A stretch of 64,000 nucleotides of DNA from Tetmemena sp. SeJ-2015. Lineage: Eukaryota; Ciliophora; Spirotrichea; Sporadotrichida; Oxytrichidae. Below, piece by piece: positions 42,976-54,617 of this stretch. The stretch's first letter is position 1, and every line of letters begins with the position of its first letter. Below the pieces are notes generated by a model that did no database searches, was not told the origin of the DNA, and saw only the letters and a program-made list of their open reading frames with translations. Position numbers and translations under genes: made by a program. The stretch is from the NCBI GenBank assembly GCA_027382625.1, contig JAJKFJ010022552.1, forward strand, positions 39,636 to 103,635, given 5' to 3'.

Positions 42976-43330
42976 GTAGTTTTAAGTTCGTTGACTCTGT
43001 TGATGAGAGCATCCATTTCTTAGGTAATTTTAAGAGTTTGCTAGTCAAGAGAGTCATTAATCTTCTTTTGGGTAAGTTTAAGTTTCTCCTCCATGTCATT
43101 CAAGATAGCAGTTTTAGTCTCCTAAGATATATAAAATTAGCAAGTAATTTAATGGGGATTAGATATCTATTAGTTGTGGCATTTAACTCTGAGCTAATTT
43201 TCTATCTCTTGGACGTTTTGAAGAGTGGAGGTTAGCGAGTCGCGTAAGAAATTAAGATCTAGAAGTTGGCCTGAGGCTCTCTAATTAATAAAGTAAGTAT
43301 ATTGGTATTTGAAGAAGGATTAGTTTCAAG
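42945..43330 (-). CDS. Orphan coiled-coil segment
   Basis: On the - strand, NFLRDSLTSTLQNVQEIENQ continues, after removal of an IES (pointer CTAA), as ETKTAILNDMEEKLKLTQKK and then DALINRVNELKTTAENLNKK. The ends are undefined; the 3' side runs into repeat R1. There is no recognised start or stop. It looks like one or two macronuclear-destined segments whose partners are not nearby, or a gene remnant. Confidence 0.5.
43122..43197 (-). other. IES in orphan coiled-coil segment, pointer CTAA (TTAG)
   Basis: CTAA at 43122-43125 and 43194-43197. Removing 72 bp joins NVQEIENQ to ETKTAILNDMEEK in frame and in heptad register. Confidence 0.85.
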
Positions 43331-43537
43331 GGGGTTGGAGTTCATACTCTAGGCGGACTAGGTATGACGCTGCTAGTCTTAGTTTGACATCACAGAATAG
43401 TAATTTAATATTTAATAGCTATCCCAAATACTGTTTATATCTCACAGAATCTTATTTACCTTATCAAGATTTCTTACTCAAAAAAGCAATTTTCCTTTTT
43501 AAAATTTGATTAAAGATTGATTAAATTAGAAAAGAAT

Positions 43538-46500
43538 ATGTCAAAGCAACCCATTCAAACGCAAAAGATTATGAGTCAGTCCAAACCTAAACTCGATGGA
43601 AGCTAAAAACCACATTAAAATTTATTAGATTTACATTAAAATAGAGTTATCTATTTAACTAAATTGGGTATAAAATATTTCATGGCTAATTAAAACCATC
43701 GATGATGGTAAACTTAATTGGATTTATAATTTTTAAGTAGGCCTCGAAATAAGCTCAAGCGGTTCCATAAAAGAAGACTTTCTTAGATCTCGATGTAAAA
43801 AACTTTTTATCATTTTACTTCATCTTACCTATTCGCCGCTTATAGGACGATGATGATAACCAATCAATAAGTTCCATGCCTTCCAATTATTCATAAGCTC
43901 TAACAACGAGAAACGCTGACTACTCAACTGCGGGAGGAATAAATTAAGCAGCAGCTGGGATTCAACAAAGTGGAAACGTTATTGTGGTTTGCAGAACTAG
44001 GCCTTTCAATAAGAAAGAAATAGAAATGGGAGTCAAGCAGTGTGTGGAGTTTGGCTCTGATAAGAAAAACATTACCATCATATAGGTTAATTACTATCAT
44101 GATTCTTCTTAATCTTATCAATCTAACTCAAGTAAAAACAATCCCTCTTACAAATTTAGGCTGAAGCGGGATTCAGTCAGCATAAGTTTACATTTGATCG
44201 ATGCTTTGACTTGACTTCTCAGCAAAAGGAAGTTTATGAAGTCGCTGCTAAACCTATTATAGAGAGTAAATTTTTGGTTTTTGCAAAATTTTAGGTGTTT
44301 TGGATGGTTTCAATGGAACTATCTTTGCTTATGGGCAGACCTCATCAGGAAAGACGCATACTATGCAGGGACCCGACATCGAAAATTTGGAGCTATAAGG
44401 AATTATTCCTCGAATGGTGCGAACAGTATTCAACAGAATAGAAACTGCGAGTGAAAACATTGAATTCACGGTCAAGGTTTCCATGATTGAAATTTACATG
44501 GAGAAGATCAAAGATTTGATAGACACCAATAAGGATAACAGTTTTAAATTTAAACTTGAAAATCCATGAAGATAAGACGAAGGGAGTTTACATAGCTGAT
44601 GTGAGCGAGGTCTATGTTTCAGAGGAGGCTGAAGTGTTAGACATAATGAAATTAGGAAACAAGAATAGATCTATCAGTGCTACGTTGATGAACGCAGAAT
44701 CATCAAGATCTCATTCAATTTTCATTCTGACAGTGACCCAAAATAACTTAGAGGATCTTTCTTGTAAAACTGGTAAACTCTACCTTGTAGATTTAGCTGG
44801 CTCTGAAAAGATTTCAAAGACGGGTGCAGTTGGCTAAACTCTAGATGAAGCAAAGATGATCAATAAATCTCTCACTACACTTGGAAAAGTTATCACTGCT
44901 CTAACTGATAAGAAATCTTCAAAATTGCATTTTACTTACTTTATCTAGCCACGTACCTTATAGAGAGTCGAAGCTAACTCGTATTTTGCAGGAGTCACTA
45001 GGTGGAAACTCAAGAACTTGCCTCATTATAGATCATAAATTCATGATTATATATGGTAAAAGTTTTAATTCCTTATGTTATATAACTTGCAGTCCCCATC
45101 CATATAACGAGGCAGAAACTCTTTCGACACTTAGATTTGGACAAAGAGCGAGAAACATTAAGAATCAGCCTAAAATGAATAGAGAGTACACAGTACCAGA
45201 GCTAAAGAAACTTTTGGAAAAATCAGAAGCAGAATTAGAGATCTAAAGATGCAAAGTTAAGGCCTTCGAGACTATAGTGATGGAGCTGGGTGGGTCTTTG
45301 CCTAGGGATGATGAAATGATGGAGTTAGCAGAGCGGTAAAGAGAAGAAATGGAAAAAATGATGGAGCAGATAGAGGAATAGAAAACTCTTAGTGCTATTC
45401 AGGAGGCTGCAAGAGAGGAGGAGGACAGATTATCCTAAATGCAAAGAGAAGAAGAATAGGAAGAGTATTTGAGATAGTAGAAGTAGGTTTAAATATTGTC
45501 CTCTGAACCGGAATAATCCGATAAAGTATCACAAGAAGAGCTAGAAAAGATGAGAACTGAGCTAGCTTAAAAATATGAAGAAGAGAGATCAATATAGTAA
45601 GAGCTACTCTCTGAAAAGCAAGATTAGGTTGAGATTCTATAAGAGCAACTTTAAAAAGAAAGAGAAAGGCTAAGGATGTTTGAAAAATAGGTGGCAGATC
45701 TTAATGAGGAGCTAACTATTTAAGTGGGTAAAAATAATCAACTCGCACATGAAAAAGAAATGTTGTCACAAAAGAACAAAGACTTCATATAGAAAATACA
45801 GAAATAAAATGAAAAGATTTAAGATAAAGAGGAGAAAATAGACTCCTTAACTTCAAAAGTGGACATACTTTCAGCTGAAAATACTTAAGTAAAGGAGTCT
45901 TATGAAAAGTTGATCGCGAAGCTATCCTTTATTTAAGAGAACCATATTCTGATTCCTAAAGATGGCAGAAGATAAGCACTAGAGGAAAATAAGATTTCAT
46001 CTTCAGATGATGATTACTTAAATAACTTGTAAGATGAAGTAAGAAAGCTTCATTTCTAGCTCAAGTCTAAAGAGGGACTAATTGATAAATTAAAATAAGC
46101 GGTAGTAGAATTAGAAGAGAAGTAGCAACATTAAAATAGAAATGATGAGAGTGGAAATCATTTCGAAGAAGATAATCCTCCTACTCTATCTATGAAGGGA
46201 AATTAATTCGATATACTGTTTGATTTTGAATGAAGAGATTGCATTCCTTGCTTTAAAAGGATGAAAAATTTGAATAGGGAAATAAGCAATAAGAACTTGA
46301 AATACTAAAATTGTTGACCTCGACAGATTAGAATCTCATTCCTGAAGATTATATAAACGGGTTTACAAATGGCGTACTTTTGAACTCTAGAGACTTGAGA
46401 TAGGTTTTCTAATCTTAAAATCAGTTAAGAAGCTCCTTGCAAACTCAGGTTTAGGCCTTTAACGATCTTTTAAAGTAGTAAGATATGCTAAAGCAAGACT

Positions 46501-47260
46501 TAAAATCTCAGCTAGAGAAAGAGCAGCCAAATATTCAAGAAATAACTTAGAAGCTTGTAAAGGAAAGAGAGATTTAACTGACAAAGAAGTTCGAGTATGA
46601 GAGAGAGCAGATGATTAGGGATCTATAAAATAGAGTAGAGAAGGTTTTGGGTCTAGAGATGGAGCTAGATGAAGTGAAGGATGCTTATCGCCAGTTAGAA
46701 TCTTCTCTATCAAGAGATGAGTAGTAATACAAATTGAGAGCCTTGAGGTTAGAGAGAAGTTTGGAATAGATAACTCAAATGTATTAACAAGTTATAAATG
46801 AGAAATCTATTCTTAAAGTAGACATACAAGTTTTGATTAATTATAGCTTTTAATTCTAGTTTTGGAGAAGAAAATGACAAGAAAAGACGAAAAAATAGTA
46901 ACTCTAGAGAAAACACTATCTTCTCAAAGAGAAAAATAACTTCAGCTTCAATAGATTATCTAGCATCTCAGAAATGAGTTCCTCAAAATTTAATAGTAAC
47001 AAGCTCAATATATTGGCTAAGCTCAATAGTACGAGGCAGACTTACGCTCAGGTAGCAAAGTAAAATTAAAATGGCATAAAGGAAATTAAAATGATTAAGA
47101 ATAGCTTTAGTTAAACCTATTAGAGGTGGAGGAGGAAAGAGATTACAAACACCAAGAGGATAATCAGGTCATATCGGTTACTAGCCAAGTTAAATCTCTA
47201 CAGATAATAGCAGTGCAAGTTCTAGTGTAAGCTAATCATTTGTAAACCAAAGAATTTTGA
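43538..47260 (+). CDS. Kinesin heavy-chain-like motor with long coiled-coil tail, nested
   Basis: ATG 43538, Gln-rich start, motor from [16 protein letters not shown]. It has the P-loop [15 protein letters not shown], switch [12 protein letters not shown], switch [13 protein letters not shown] and [20 protein letters not shown]; the neck is [14 protein letters not shown]. The match is closest to conventional kinesin (KIF5-type). The tail (45.25-47.25 kb) is coiled coil, TGA 47258-47260. Introns: 44085-44159 and about 44266-44294 (GT-AG). IESs: pointers AAC, TATA, GTTTTG. A slip near 46235-46265 and an unsolved insert at 44917-44950 remain. It carries cargo along microtubules. It is nested, on the opposite strand, inside the HEATR6-like gene's insert. 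Confidence 0.9.
44537..44555 (+). other. 16-bp IES in kinesin motor, pointer AAC
   Basis: AAC at 44537-44539 and 44553-44555. Removing 16 bp joins LIDTNKDN to [12 protein letters not shown]; uncut, the frame runs into TGA. Confidence 0.9.
45027..45084 (+). other. IES in kinesin motor, pointer TATA
   Basis: TATA at 45027-45030 and 45081-45084. Removing 54 bp joins NSRTCLII to [16 protein letters not shown], the invariant motor C-terminal motif. Confidence 0.92.
46830..46864 (+). other. IES in kinesin tail, pointer GTTTTG
   Basis: GTTTTG at 46830-46835 and 46859-46864. Removing 29 bp joins KVDIQV to [17 protein letters not shown]. Confidence 0.92.
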
Positions 47261-47332
47261 GGCAGGGATAAATATGATGATAGAATTACTTCTGATTTAT
47301 GCAGCAATCTTAAACTATTAATATTATTTTTT

Positions 47333-49876
47333 AAGTAAGGATAAGATGGAGATGTTGACATCAGAGAACTATTGTTGCTTGTTAAGAAGGTAGAAATCCA
47401 CTATTTTCCTAAGTAGTTCCTTGAACTATTCTAAACAAAAAGGTGACTATTTTTCTTCACTTTAGATCGCATCCTCATTAGTCTACTTAGATTCTTCTTA
47501 ATCTTCCTCATCCTCTCCCGCTAATGATTAATTTTTGAAGTACTTGATCCATTCCTCTATGATTTAGAGTGATTGGCAGATTTTCTTTCTGTCGTAACTC
47601 TTGACTAATTGCTGGAGGAATTCATGGAATTCATTTTAATAGACTTATAGCATGTGATTAGGATAATTTTTGCACAATTTTTAAACCAGTCCGATAAGTT
47701 CGTATTGCTAATCCTTAGACTCTTACTTCTAATCAGCAAATTTCTTAGGCCGTAACAGACTCTTGAGAAAATCTCCATTCTAAAGTATAGTAGAGGTGAT
47801 GTCGTTTCTCAAGTCTAAGTTATTGACTGCATTAGCTAGAGCTGTCCAAATAGATATTTTCAAATAATTATCCTATTCGTTATAGTATCCCGCTGAAACT
47901 ATTTTAGTGTAAAGCTTTTTAAGGGACTGTATTAGGATACTTGCTAAGTTAGGATTAAATTTTAGTAGAGTTAATAAAGAAAATTAGGATTCATCTTGGA
48001 GTACGGAGTAGTCTAAAATAGCGAAGCTATCACTTTAACATATGCTTAATAAAATATAGAGACTGCTAAAACTTTTTGCTTGAACCATTCTCTGATCTTT
48101 CTCAATTTCTATCATGAAGATGATTTGATAGTGTAGATATCTCAAAAATTGGCCCAGATAACTTGAAATCGACACAAAGCTGGTTTGTTATTGGTTGAAG
48201 GAATAAGAATCACTGTTTTCAAGATTATCTTGCCACTTCTAGATTATAGAATTCTCCAAAAGGGAATTAATTATTTGACAGAGGTTTTACTTAAACTTTG
48301 ATGAGTTATCTCTAGAGTTTAGCAAGTAAAAAAGACTTGGTTCTCTGTTTACGTTTGTGCTTAGTTTCTGATGAAAATCTCTTTTTTCATTATCAGTAGG
48401 ATACCCTTTGAGATAAACTGAGAATTCGGTTTGAGATCTGAGGAAAAAGGAAGGAAAGAGAAGGTACCAGTAATTGAAGAGAGACTTGTTTTTATGCTTT
48501 AGTAAAATTTGAAGACATATAGAAGCATGGAATTTAACTTTTTGGTAAGGATAAAATTAGAACAAGTTCCTATTTAAGAATCTGTTGAGGTGATGGAGTC
48601 GTTGCTTGAAGGTGATTTTCCTTTTCCTCCTCCTGCATTAGATTTAGTTTCACTTATACCATTATCGCTGCTAGACATTTCACTAGTATCTATAATAAAG
48701 CTTCCACTGTCTTCTTTCAACTCTTCTTCATCGTGCTCATGGTCATTTGAGTTTGAAATCTTAGCAAGTTGATTCTTGGCTCCTTTCTTGACTTGCTTAG
48801 TTTCCTCTAACTTGATATTCAACATTTTCTCGGCAAAGGGAGTTCCCAGGTAAAGGATCTTATAAAAGTTGATATAGAGCTTGACACACTCATTATCATT
48901 AATCGTGGAGATCTTTGGATTATCAGTCATGCTGTTTTGTAAAGCCCTTATTACAGTGGTAAGCATTGAGATGAATCTCTTTGACTTGAAGTGTAGCTCT
49001 ATTTTCCTCATTTGGTAGTCAAACACATTTTTAAGCTTCTGAAATATCAAGTCACAGTTATCCTTAAGGTACTGCGTTTGTCTGGGAAGCATATTTGCCA
49101 AGCAATTCATAGCAAGTCTTTGAAGTTTCCCGTTTTACGAGATAGAGCTTTGACTATTACTACCCTCTACATTAGTATTAGAGACAGTTAAAATGAAAAA
49201 TTGGGTTTGCTTTAATAGAGTTGGGCTATCAAAACAATTCTTTTGAATGGCCTGGTATATCTTTTAGCTTAATTATTTAATACAACACTAAACTTTAACA
49301 AAGCTTGTTAGGCTATCAATCTCATTCTGTTCAAAAAGTAATTGTCCAAGAATTTTTAGACAGGCTTCTCTGTTTTAATATGACTAACTTTTATCTTGGA
49401 AAGAGAGAAGTATCTGGTCTACAAGCAAAGAAGTATCTGCAGCCTAAAAACCCTTAAAATACTCTTTAACTTTGGTTTAGCTAAGGATGAACTCAACTAT
49501 TTCGAAAGATGAGGAGCCAGTTTGAATCAGCAGCTTGAAAACTTCCGCCATGAATTCCATCACGGAATACTACTAGCAGTTGAAATTTGAAAGAAGGCCA
49601 TTCACCTCGAAGACAAGGTTACTTTTTAAATCTGCATCCTATGATAAACCTTTCAAAGCAGAAAATGGGTTCCTCTCTTTAAGCTTAGGTATGTGCTTGT
49701 GGACTACTGAAGATGACTTATCTTAGCTGGACTATAGAAATCAAATAAAATCTAATGACTATAAACTATGTATTAGGATCATTCTAGAACCATTTCTTTT
49801 AAGGAGGCTGCTTTTTGAATTACTTTTCTTCCTCTTCATTATCAATATTTTTGTTCTAGTCTTATTTTGTTTGCAT
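47333..49876 (-). CDS. HEATR6-like HEAT-repeat protein, N-terminal half
   Basis: ATG 49876 (MQTKQDQNKNIDNEEEEKQF); an IES (pointer ACTAT) then leads to SSQDKSSSVVHKHIPKLKER. Helical repeats follow (AMNCLANMLPRQTQYLKDN, SMLTTVIRALQNSM), an acidic Ser-rich linker (48.57-48.75 kb) and one uninterrupted frame down to LQIIEEWIKYFKNQ and DVNISILSLL at the 15-bp pointer 47333-47347. The gene continues at 40947. Together the halves make a protein of roughly 1300 residues, similar in length to HEATR6. Confidence 0.82.
49731..49769 (-). other. IES in HEATR6-like gene, pointer ACTAT (ATAGT)
   Basis: ACTAT at 49731-49735 and 49765-49769. Removing 34 bp joins WFQNDPNTQ to SSQDKSSSVVHK in frame. Confidence 0.88.
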
Positions 49877-50246
49877 TTTGGTTCCTCGAGCCCATGGATT
49901 GCTGCAAGTTCCCATTTAAGAGAATTCATCTCCCCCTTTCTGTTTTGATTAAAGGTTAGTTTGCTGAGTGTTTGATTTGTATTAGGACATTTTTGGTTGA
50001 AATATTTTTATCAATTTAAAATTTACTTTTTCTTCTTCAGATTTGATTAATTAATTACAAATTTGGTAGAATATATTACTTTTGTAGCATATTTTATTTT
50101 ATCTCATTCGCCTCTTTATCATTTAATGATAATTAATTTGATTTCTGTATTTTGATTATAAACTATCTTTATATAGAATAAGATAATTGAGTGTAGTAAA
50201 AGTGAGTATTCGTTATTTGTAAATTATTAATTTGTGTGAAGGTTTA
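49877..50246. other. AT-rich gap between divergent genes
   Basis: Lies between the divergent HEATR6-like and ULK-like starts. It presumably contains both promoters and, in the soma, chromosome ends; no motif can be named. Confidence 0.4.
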
Positions 50247-52281
50247 ATGAGAGTGAACAAAAGAGTGGGAAACTATAAGTTGCTGGAATGCGTGGGCAAA
50301 GGACAGTTTGGGGAAGTGTTTCTTTTAATTTATTTTATCTTGCTAAGAGAATCGACTCGTACGAATCAATTATTGTTTAACAAGATTAAGTTATTTATAT
50401 TAAGATATATAGAGGAGACATTTATGCCTGCAAGGTTATCAAGAGTCCACATGAGTAGGCTTAGGATCAAAAGCAAGCAATCTAAAGAGAGTGTGATATT
50501 TAATCCTAATATTTTATAAATATCTACAAAGAGTATTATCATAGCATTTATTTTTTACTTCATAATTTAGGAAAGATCTGATAAATAGCAAAGCATTCAT
50601 CTAAAAAATGATTGCTATTTAACTGAATAGGGGTATTTATTCTGAGTAAACTCAAGCATTAGAATGTGATTGGCTTACTGGAGACTATCAGAACTTTGAA
50701 TAACATGTACCTTTTCACTGACTTCTGCGACTAGGGAGACTTGACTAGCTTTGTGAAGAAACTTCATCTACAGAAACAGAATACTCATATTTTTAATAAT
50801 TGCAAGCCCTCTTAGCTCAGGCTCTAAGGAGAGAGCTAAAGCCCAGCAAGAGTTACAGAAACAGAAGCTCGATACATCTTGAGGTAGATTTTAAGTGGAC
50901 TAGGCTACTTGCATGAAATGAAGGTTGTCCACAGGGACATCAAAATGGATAATATTCTAGTCAAAGCAAGGATGTCTCTCCCTAATCAAAATATACAACC
51001 TCATATCAATAGATTTGAAGAGAGATACCAAAATGAGGAGCGCAAAGACTAACAAGATTAAGAGAACAAGAGCTTGAGAGTTGAGGATTTTGAGTTCAAA
51101 GTAGGTGACCTAGGTTTGGCCAAAGCTCTTAACCGATAAGAAGATCTGATCAAAACCATTTGCGGTACTCCAGTTTATATGGCATGTTTATTTTGATAGA
51201 ATATTTTGGCACCTGAACTCTTCAATCAAAAAATTTATGACTACAAAGTTGATGTCTGGGCTGTGGGTACTCTGCTAAGTATATATTATTGCTTTTCCAC
51301 TTACTGACTGGAACCTATCCTTTCAAAGGAAAAAATTTAGACGAGTTAAAGAGAAATCTGCGCGAAGGGTCTTATCAAGTGCCGAAGGATGTGAGCATCT
51401 CACTAGAGTGTCTTGATTTTCTAAATGGGTGTTTGAAATTTCAAAGCCACCAACGCAGAACTTACAAAGACCTTTTGGAGCACCCTTTCATAATGTCTAG
51501 GAGACTGGACTAGAACAGAGAGAGCAAGATGTTTCAATTTGCAGATAAAGCCATTGAAGACCAGCAAACTATCAAGCTCAACACTAAGAGTTCTCTTAAC
51601 TTTGTTTAAGTTCATTTTGTGCCTTTGTTTATATCTTAACTTCAAAAAGGTGTATGAGGCTCTGGCTAAGAAGATGTATGAGAGAATCTAGAGATTAGCA
51701 AACGAAAAGAATTTAGCAGCTGCTTAAGTTCAAAATCAGTTTTTTACCATAGCATTTTAAATTCCAAGCTTGGTGGAATATAGAATTAACCTAACTCTCC
51801 ATTTTAAAAGCCAAAGGAGAATCTTATTTCACCTAGGATCTAGGCAATAAGAGGAGACCTAGTTCCAAGAAGACTCTTTATTGATGAGAGAGATTTTAAG
51901 CGAAGAGAAGACTCAAAATCACCTCAGCCTCTTTCACCACTTCAGCAAAGAGATCTCCTCAGGCAGCAAAATCTATTTGCAAGAAGTCCTATCAGATTGA
52001 ATTAAGAATAGAATTAGAGAGTAACTCCAATCAAAGAGGGACCATTTCATCGAAATCCCTTTTTGAACAAAAGCCCAGAGAGAAATCAATCTAGAAGTCC
52101 CACTTTATAAATGCATCAAAGATAGCAGAGAGATAGGAATTTCAAAGATAATAGGCCTATAGAAATGGAGAGATAGAAGCAGCAGATGCTGTTAAGAGAA
52201 GAGGGGCAGCAAAGTTCTATTTCGTCGTTAGAGCTCAGTTCATTACAGTAGAAATCAAAATTAATTAGAAATCGTAATTGA
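50247..52281 (+). CDS. ULK/ATG1-like serine/threonine kinase
   Basis: ATG 50247, MRVNKRVGNYKLLECVGKGQ, then FGEVFLAKRIDSYE after an IES (pointer TCTT) and DIYACKVIKSPHEQ. Further on: KLKHQNVIGLLETIRTLNNM, YLFTDFCDQGDLTSFVKK, VVHRDIKMDNILV, KVGDLGLAKAL, TICGTPVYMAPELF and VDVWAVGTLLFHLLTGTYPF. The acidic-region insert in the kinase domain and the downstream basic Ser/Pro-rich tail are features of ciliate ULK-like kinases, which are often numerous; a link to autophagy is only inferred. IESs TGGCA and TGCT are solved. The stretches at 50365-50430 and 50515-50640 contain further unsolved junctions. TGA at 52279-52281. Confidence 0.82.
50321..50341 (+). other. 17-bp IES in ULK-like kinase, pointer TCTT
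   Basis: TCTT at 50321-50324 and 50338-50341. Removing 17 bp gives FGEVFLAKRIDSYE, the expected beta-strand after the glycine loop. Confidence 0.85.
51180..51211 (+). other. IES in ULK-like kinase, pointer TGGCA
   Basis: TGGCA at 51180-51184 and 51207-51211. Removing 27 bp restores GTPVYMAPELF, the APE motif. Confidence 0.93.
51273..51293 (+). other. 17-bp IES in ULK-like kinase, pointer TGCT
   Basis: TGCT at 51273-51276 and 51290-51293. Removing 17 bp joins VWAVGTLL to FHLLTGTYPF. Confidence 0.92.
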
Positions 52282-53517
52282 CATGTCTTTATTAAAGATG
52301 AGCCAAATGAAATTATCTTATACATAAAATCTATTATGGTAAAGTGAGAATTTAAAGTAATCTTGCAATTTTATATTATCCTTTGTTAATGTTTTAATAA
52401 GCCTTATTTTTAGATGTATTTTTATTTATTAAATACTTAGCAGCTATCTCCCTAGTAACTGGGTGTTAGTAGGCTTCTTTTTATATTATATTTTTATTGA
52501 GCTTGATCTTAATACTGGGATGCTTTTATTTCAAAGGATAACCTCAAGAATGAAACAGTATATTGTAACAATAATTTCGTAAATGAAGCTATTTATTCAT
52601 ATCATTTTAATTGAAAACTTTATTTTTTAAATTTATCTGTTTTTATTTAATTTGCACATCTAATCATTAAATTAAGTGCTTCACTATAATAGATGCCACC
52701 TTTTTAGTTACAATAACTTGAAATAGGAGGCTTAAATACATTTTGATTTAGAGATAATTGAGAAAAATATTTTAAGATCTTCCTTTTCCAAATAAATTTA
52801 AGATTCTCTGAGCTCTACAAAAAAAATGAAATTAACTAAAGTTTAATGCAAAAAACAAAGTTCGTCATTAATTCTTATACAATATTCATTACCTTATCTA
52901 AATAAATTTAAAAATTAAAGGAAAAAATAAAATTCATGAATGAGGAGTAACTATAATACAATTAATAGTCATTTTTGTTACAAAATTTTCAACAGAAAAT
53001 CTCTTTTCCATTCTCTTACTATCGTTTCAGAGATTTCTGATTAAAGTCCTCAATTATAGGTTCTCTGTTTAGGGGATCTATCCAAAATCAGGAACTACCT
53101 CTCTAAGACTAAATTATCATTACGGATCCCTTCCTTTTTAGAACAGGTTACTAAGCTCAGCATAATTCTCTCGCCTCTCTCTATTTTATAATTTCAGCAG
53201 TCTATGAATGAATATCAAAATAGTAAGTCTCATAAGAAACCCTTTATCCATATTAAAATCTAATGATCAGTAAATCTAAATTAATAACTCCAAGTTTACT
53301 TTCTACGAAGATGAAATTCCTAAAATTTAACTTTTTTAATTAAATTATCTTGGAAATGATTTTCCATAAATATTTACTCTATCACGTTTGAAATATTTCA
53401 AACTGCTGGATGAGTTAATTAGGAATTTATAACTGAAACATTATTAAACTACTTATAACTGTTTTATTTTGTTTAATCAATTAATAAAATTGGCTTTTGA
53501 AAATTGGTAAGAAGTAT
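52282..53517. other. AT-rich gap with repeat R2
   Basis: Mostly AT-rich and non-coding. It holds repeat R2 (copy A) at about 52910-53075; nothing else recognised. Confidence 0.5.
52910..53075. repeat. Dispersed repeat R2, copy A (uninterrupted)
   Basis: Shares blocks with 56317-56443 plus 59528-59558: AATAAAATTCATGAA, AATAGTCATT, TTTTCCATTCTC and AGAGATTTCTGATTAAAGTC. In copy B the 3084-bp inverted-repeat element sits inside GAGATTTC (here 53030-53037), so copy A shows the uninterrupted site. Confidence 0.82.
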
Positions 53518-54450
53518 GCCAAAATCAAAGTCTACCTGTTTCTAAATAATAAGACTTCCTCTTGGGCTAAAGATAATTTGTGGGGTTGACTTTGCCATAT
53601 CGATTATCTTTCTGGGCTTGTTTATTTCAGCACTTGACAAATCTTTGAATATAAATAGAGAATTAATCAAAGGTCTCGGTTACGACTATTATAGACCAGA
53701 ATTTAATGCAAAATTGAATAACATTAAGGAAAGTGAAATAGAGGAATTCAAAGGATGAAGTCAAGTGCATCTCATGTTTGGCTGTAATTTTTGTCATTAG
53801 TTTTTAGTTCAAATTTAAATGGATAAATGGGACTCTGTTGAGGTAGTAATTAAGGTTTAATAATTTATTTAAAGTGAATGGATAGATTTAGTAACAGCCA
53901 TTATCAGCCAGCTTATGTTTTTGGTGTGAATTTTATCGTCCAAAGTCTTTAATCCAGTTCAAAAATTGTCGAAGCTGCAAAAAATTCCTGCCGCTGCAAA
54001 TGTCGTAAGGGTCGCCTTGCTATAGACTTTGGGGTAGGAGTCCCAGCTAGACCAATGAGATTGCATATTTGTTTAAACCTCTAGCCTTTCTGGTTATTAA
54101 ATAATTTTGATTCTAGAGATCAATCTTTAATGAATTTATTTAGCTACGATTCTGCAAGTAATTACAACCTATATTAAGGGTATAATAGTTTTGAGCTATA
54201 CGAAGAATTCACTCGAATTGCTTTCCTCATACAATTCGTACTTTGCCTCGTTATTTTTCTCTCCTTTTTAGTCAAGGCTATCTACTTAGTATATATGGTA
54301 TTCCATAAGAAAGATCTATCAAAGAGACTTACATATCGATAGACCAAATTTGCAGGACTAGTCATTTTATTAGTCTGCTCCATTCTCGGCATAATGGGCT
54401 GCGCATTCAAAAAAAGTCAAAAAATATATAAGACGAAATAAGAATAATTA
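53518..54450 (+). CDS. Small multi-pass membrane protein
   Basis: ATG 53518 (MPKSKSTCFQIIRLPLG) with a membrane helix (VDFAISIIFLGLFISAL). Later FLIQFVLCLVIFLSFLVKAI and FAGLVILLVCSILGIMGC form two more. Frame changes near 53757 (TGA) and 53.9-54.19 kb point to unsolved IESs. No family recognised. It may continue in the membrane segment at 55.1 kb. Confidence 0.5.
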
Positions 54451-54617
54451 TTAATTCTTTTTTATATAAAAAAAAGAATATAATAATTTCAAAAATTGAG
54501 ATCTTTACATATTATAATAAGTGGTTAATTGACAAAGCATAAATTATACTTTTTCTGTGCAGCAAAGTGAAGGAGAGAGCAAAGGTATTCAGAGCACGGA
54601 AGTAAAATACAAGCATC

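Larger units (their letters stand above)
40933..47347. other. 6400-bp IES-like insert with 15-bp pointer, hosting SOAT and kinesin genes
   Basis: AAGTAAGGATAAGAT lies at 40933-40947 and 47333-47347; on the coding strand it reads ATCTTATCCTTACTT. Joining at this pointer fuses DVNIS-ILSLL with CNLDQQSWQLL, turning two fragments into one continuous HEATR6-like protein. The insert holds a complete sterol acyltransferase gene, a dispersed repeat, an orphan coiled-coil segment and a complete kinesin gene, with only 55 bp and 72 bp between the nested stop codons and the pointers. Confidence 0.94.
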
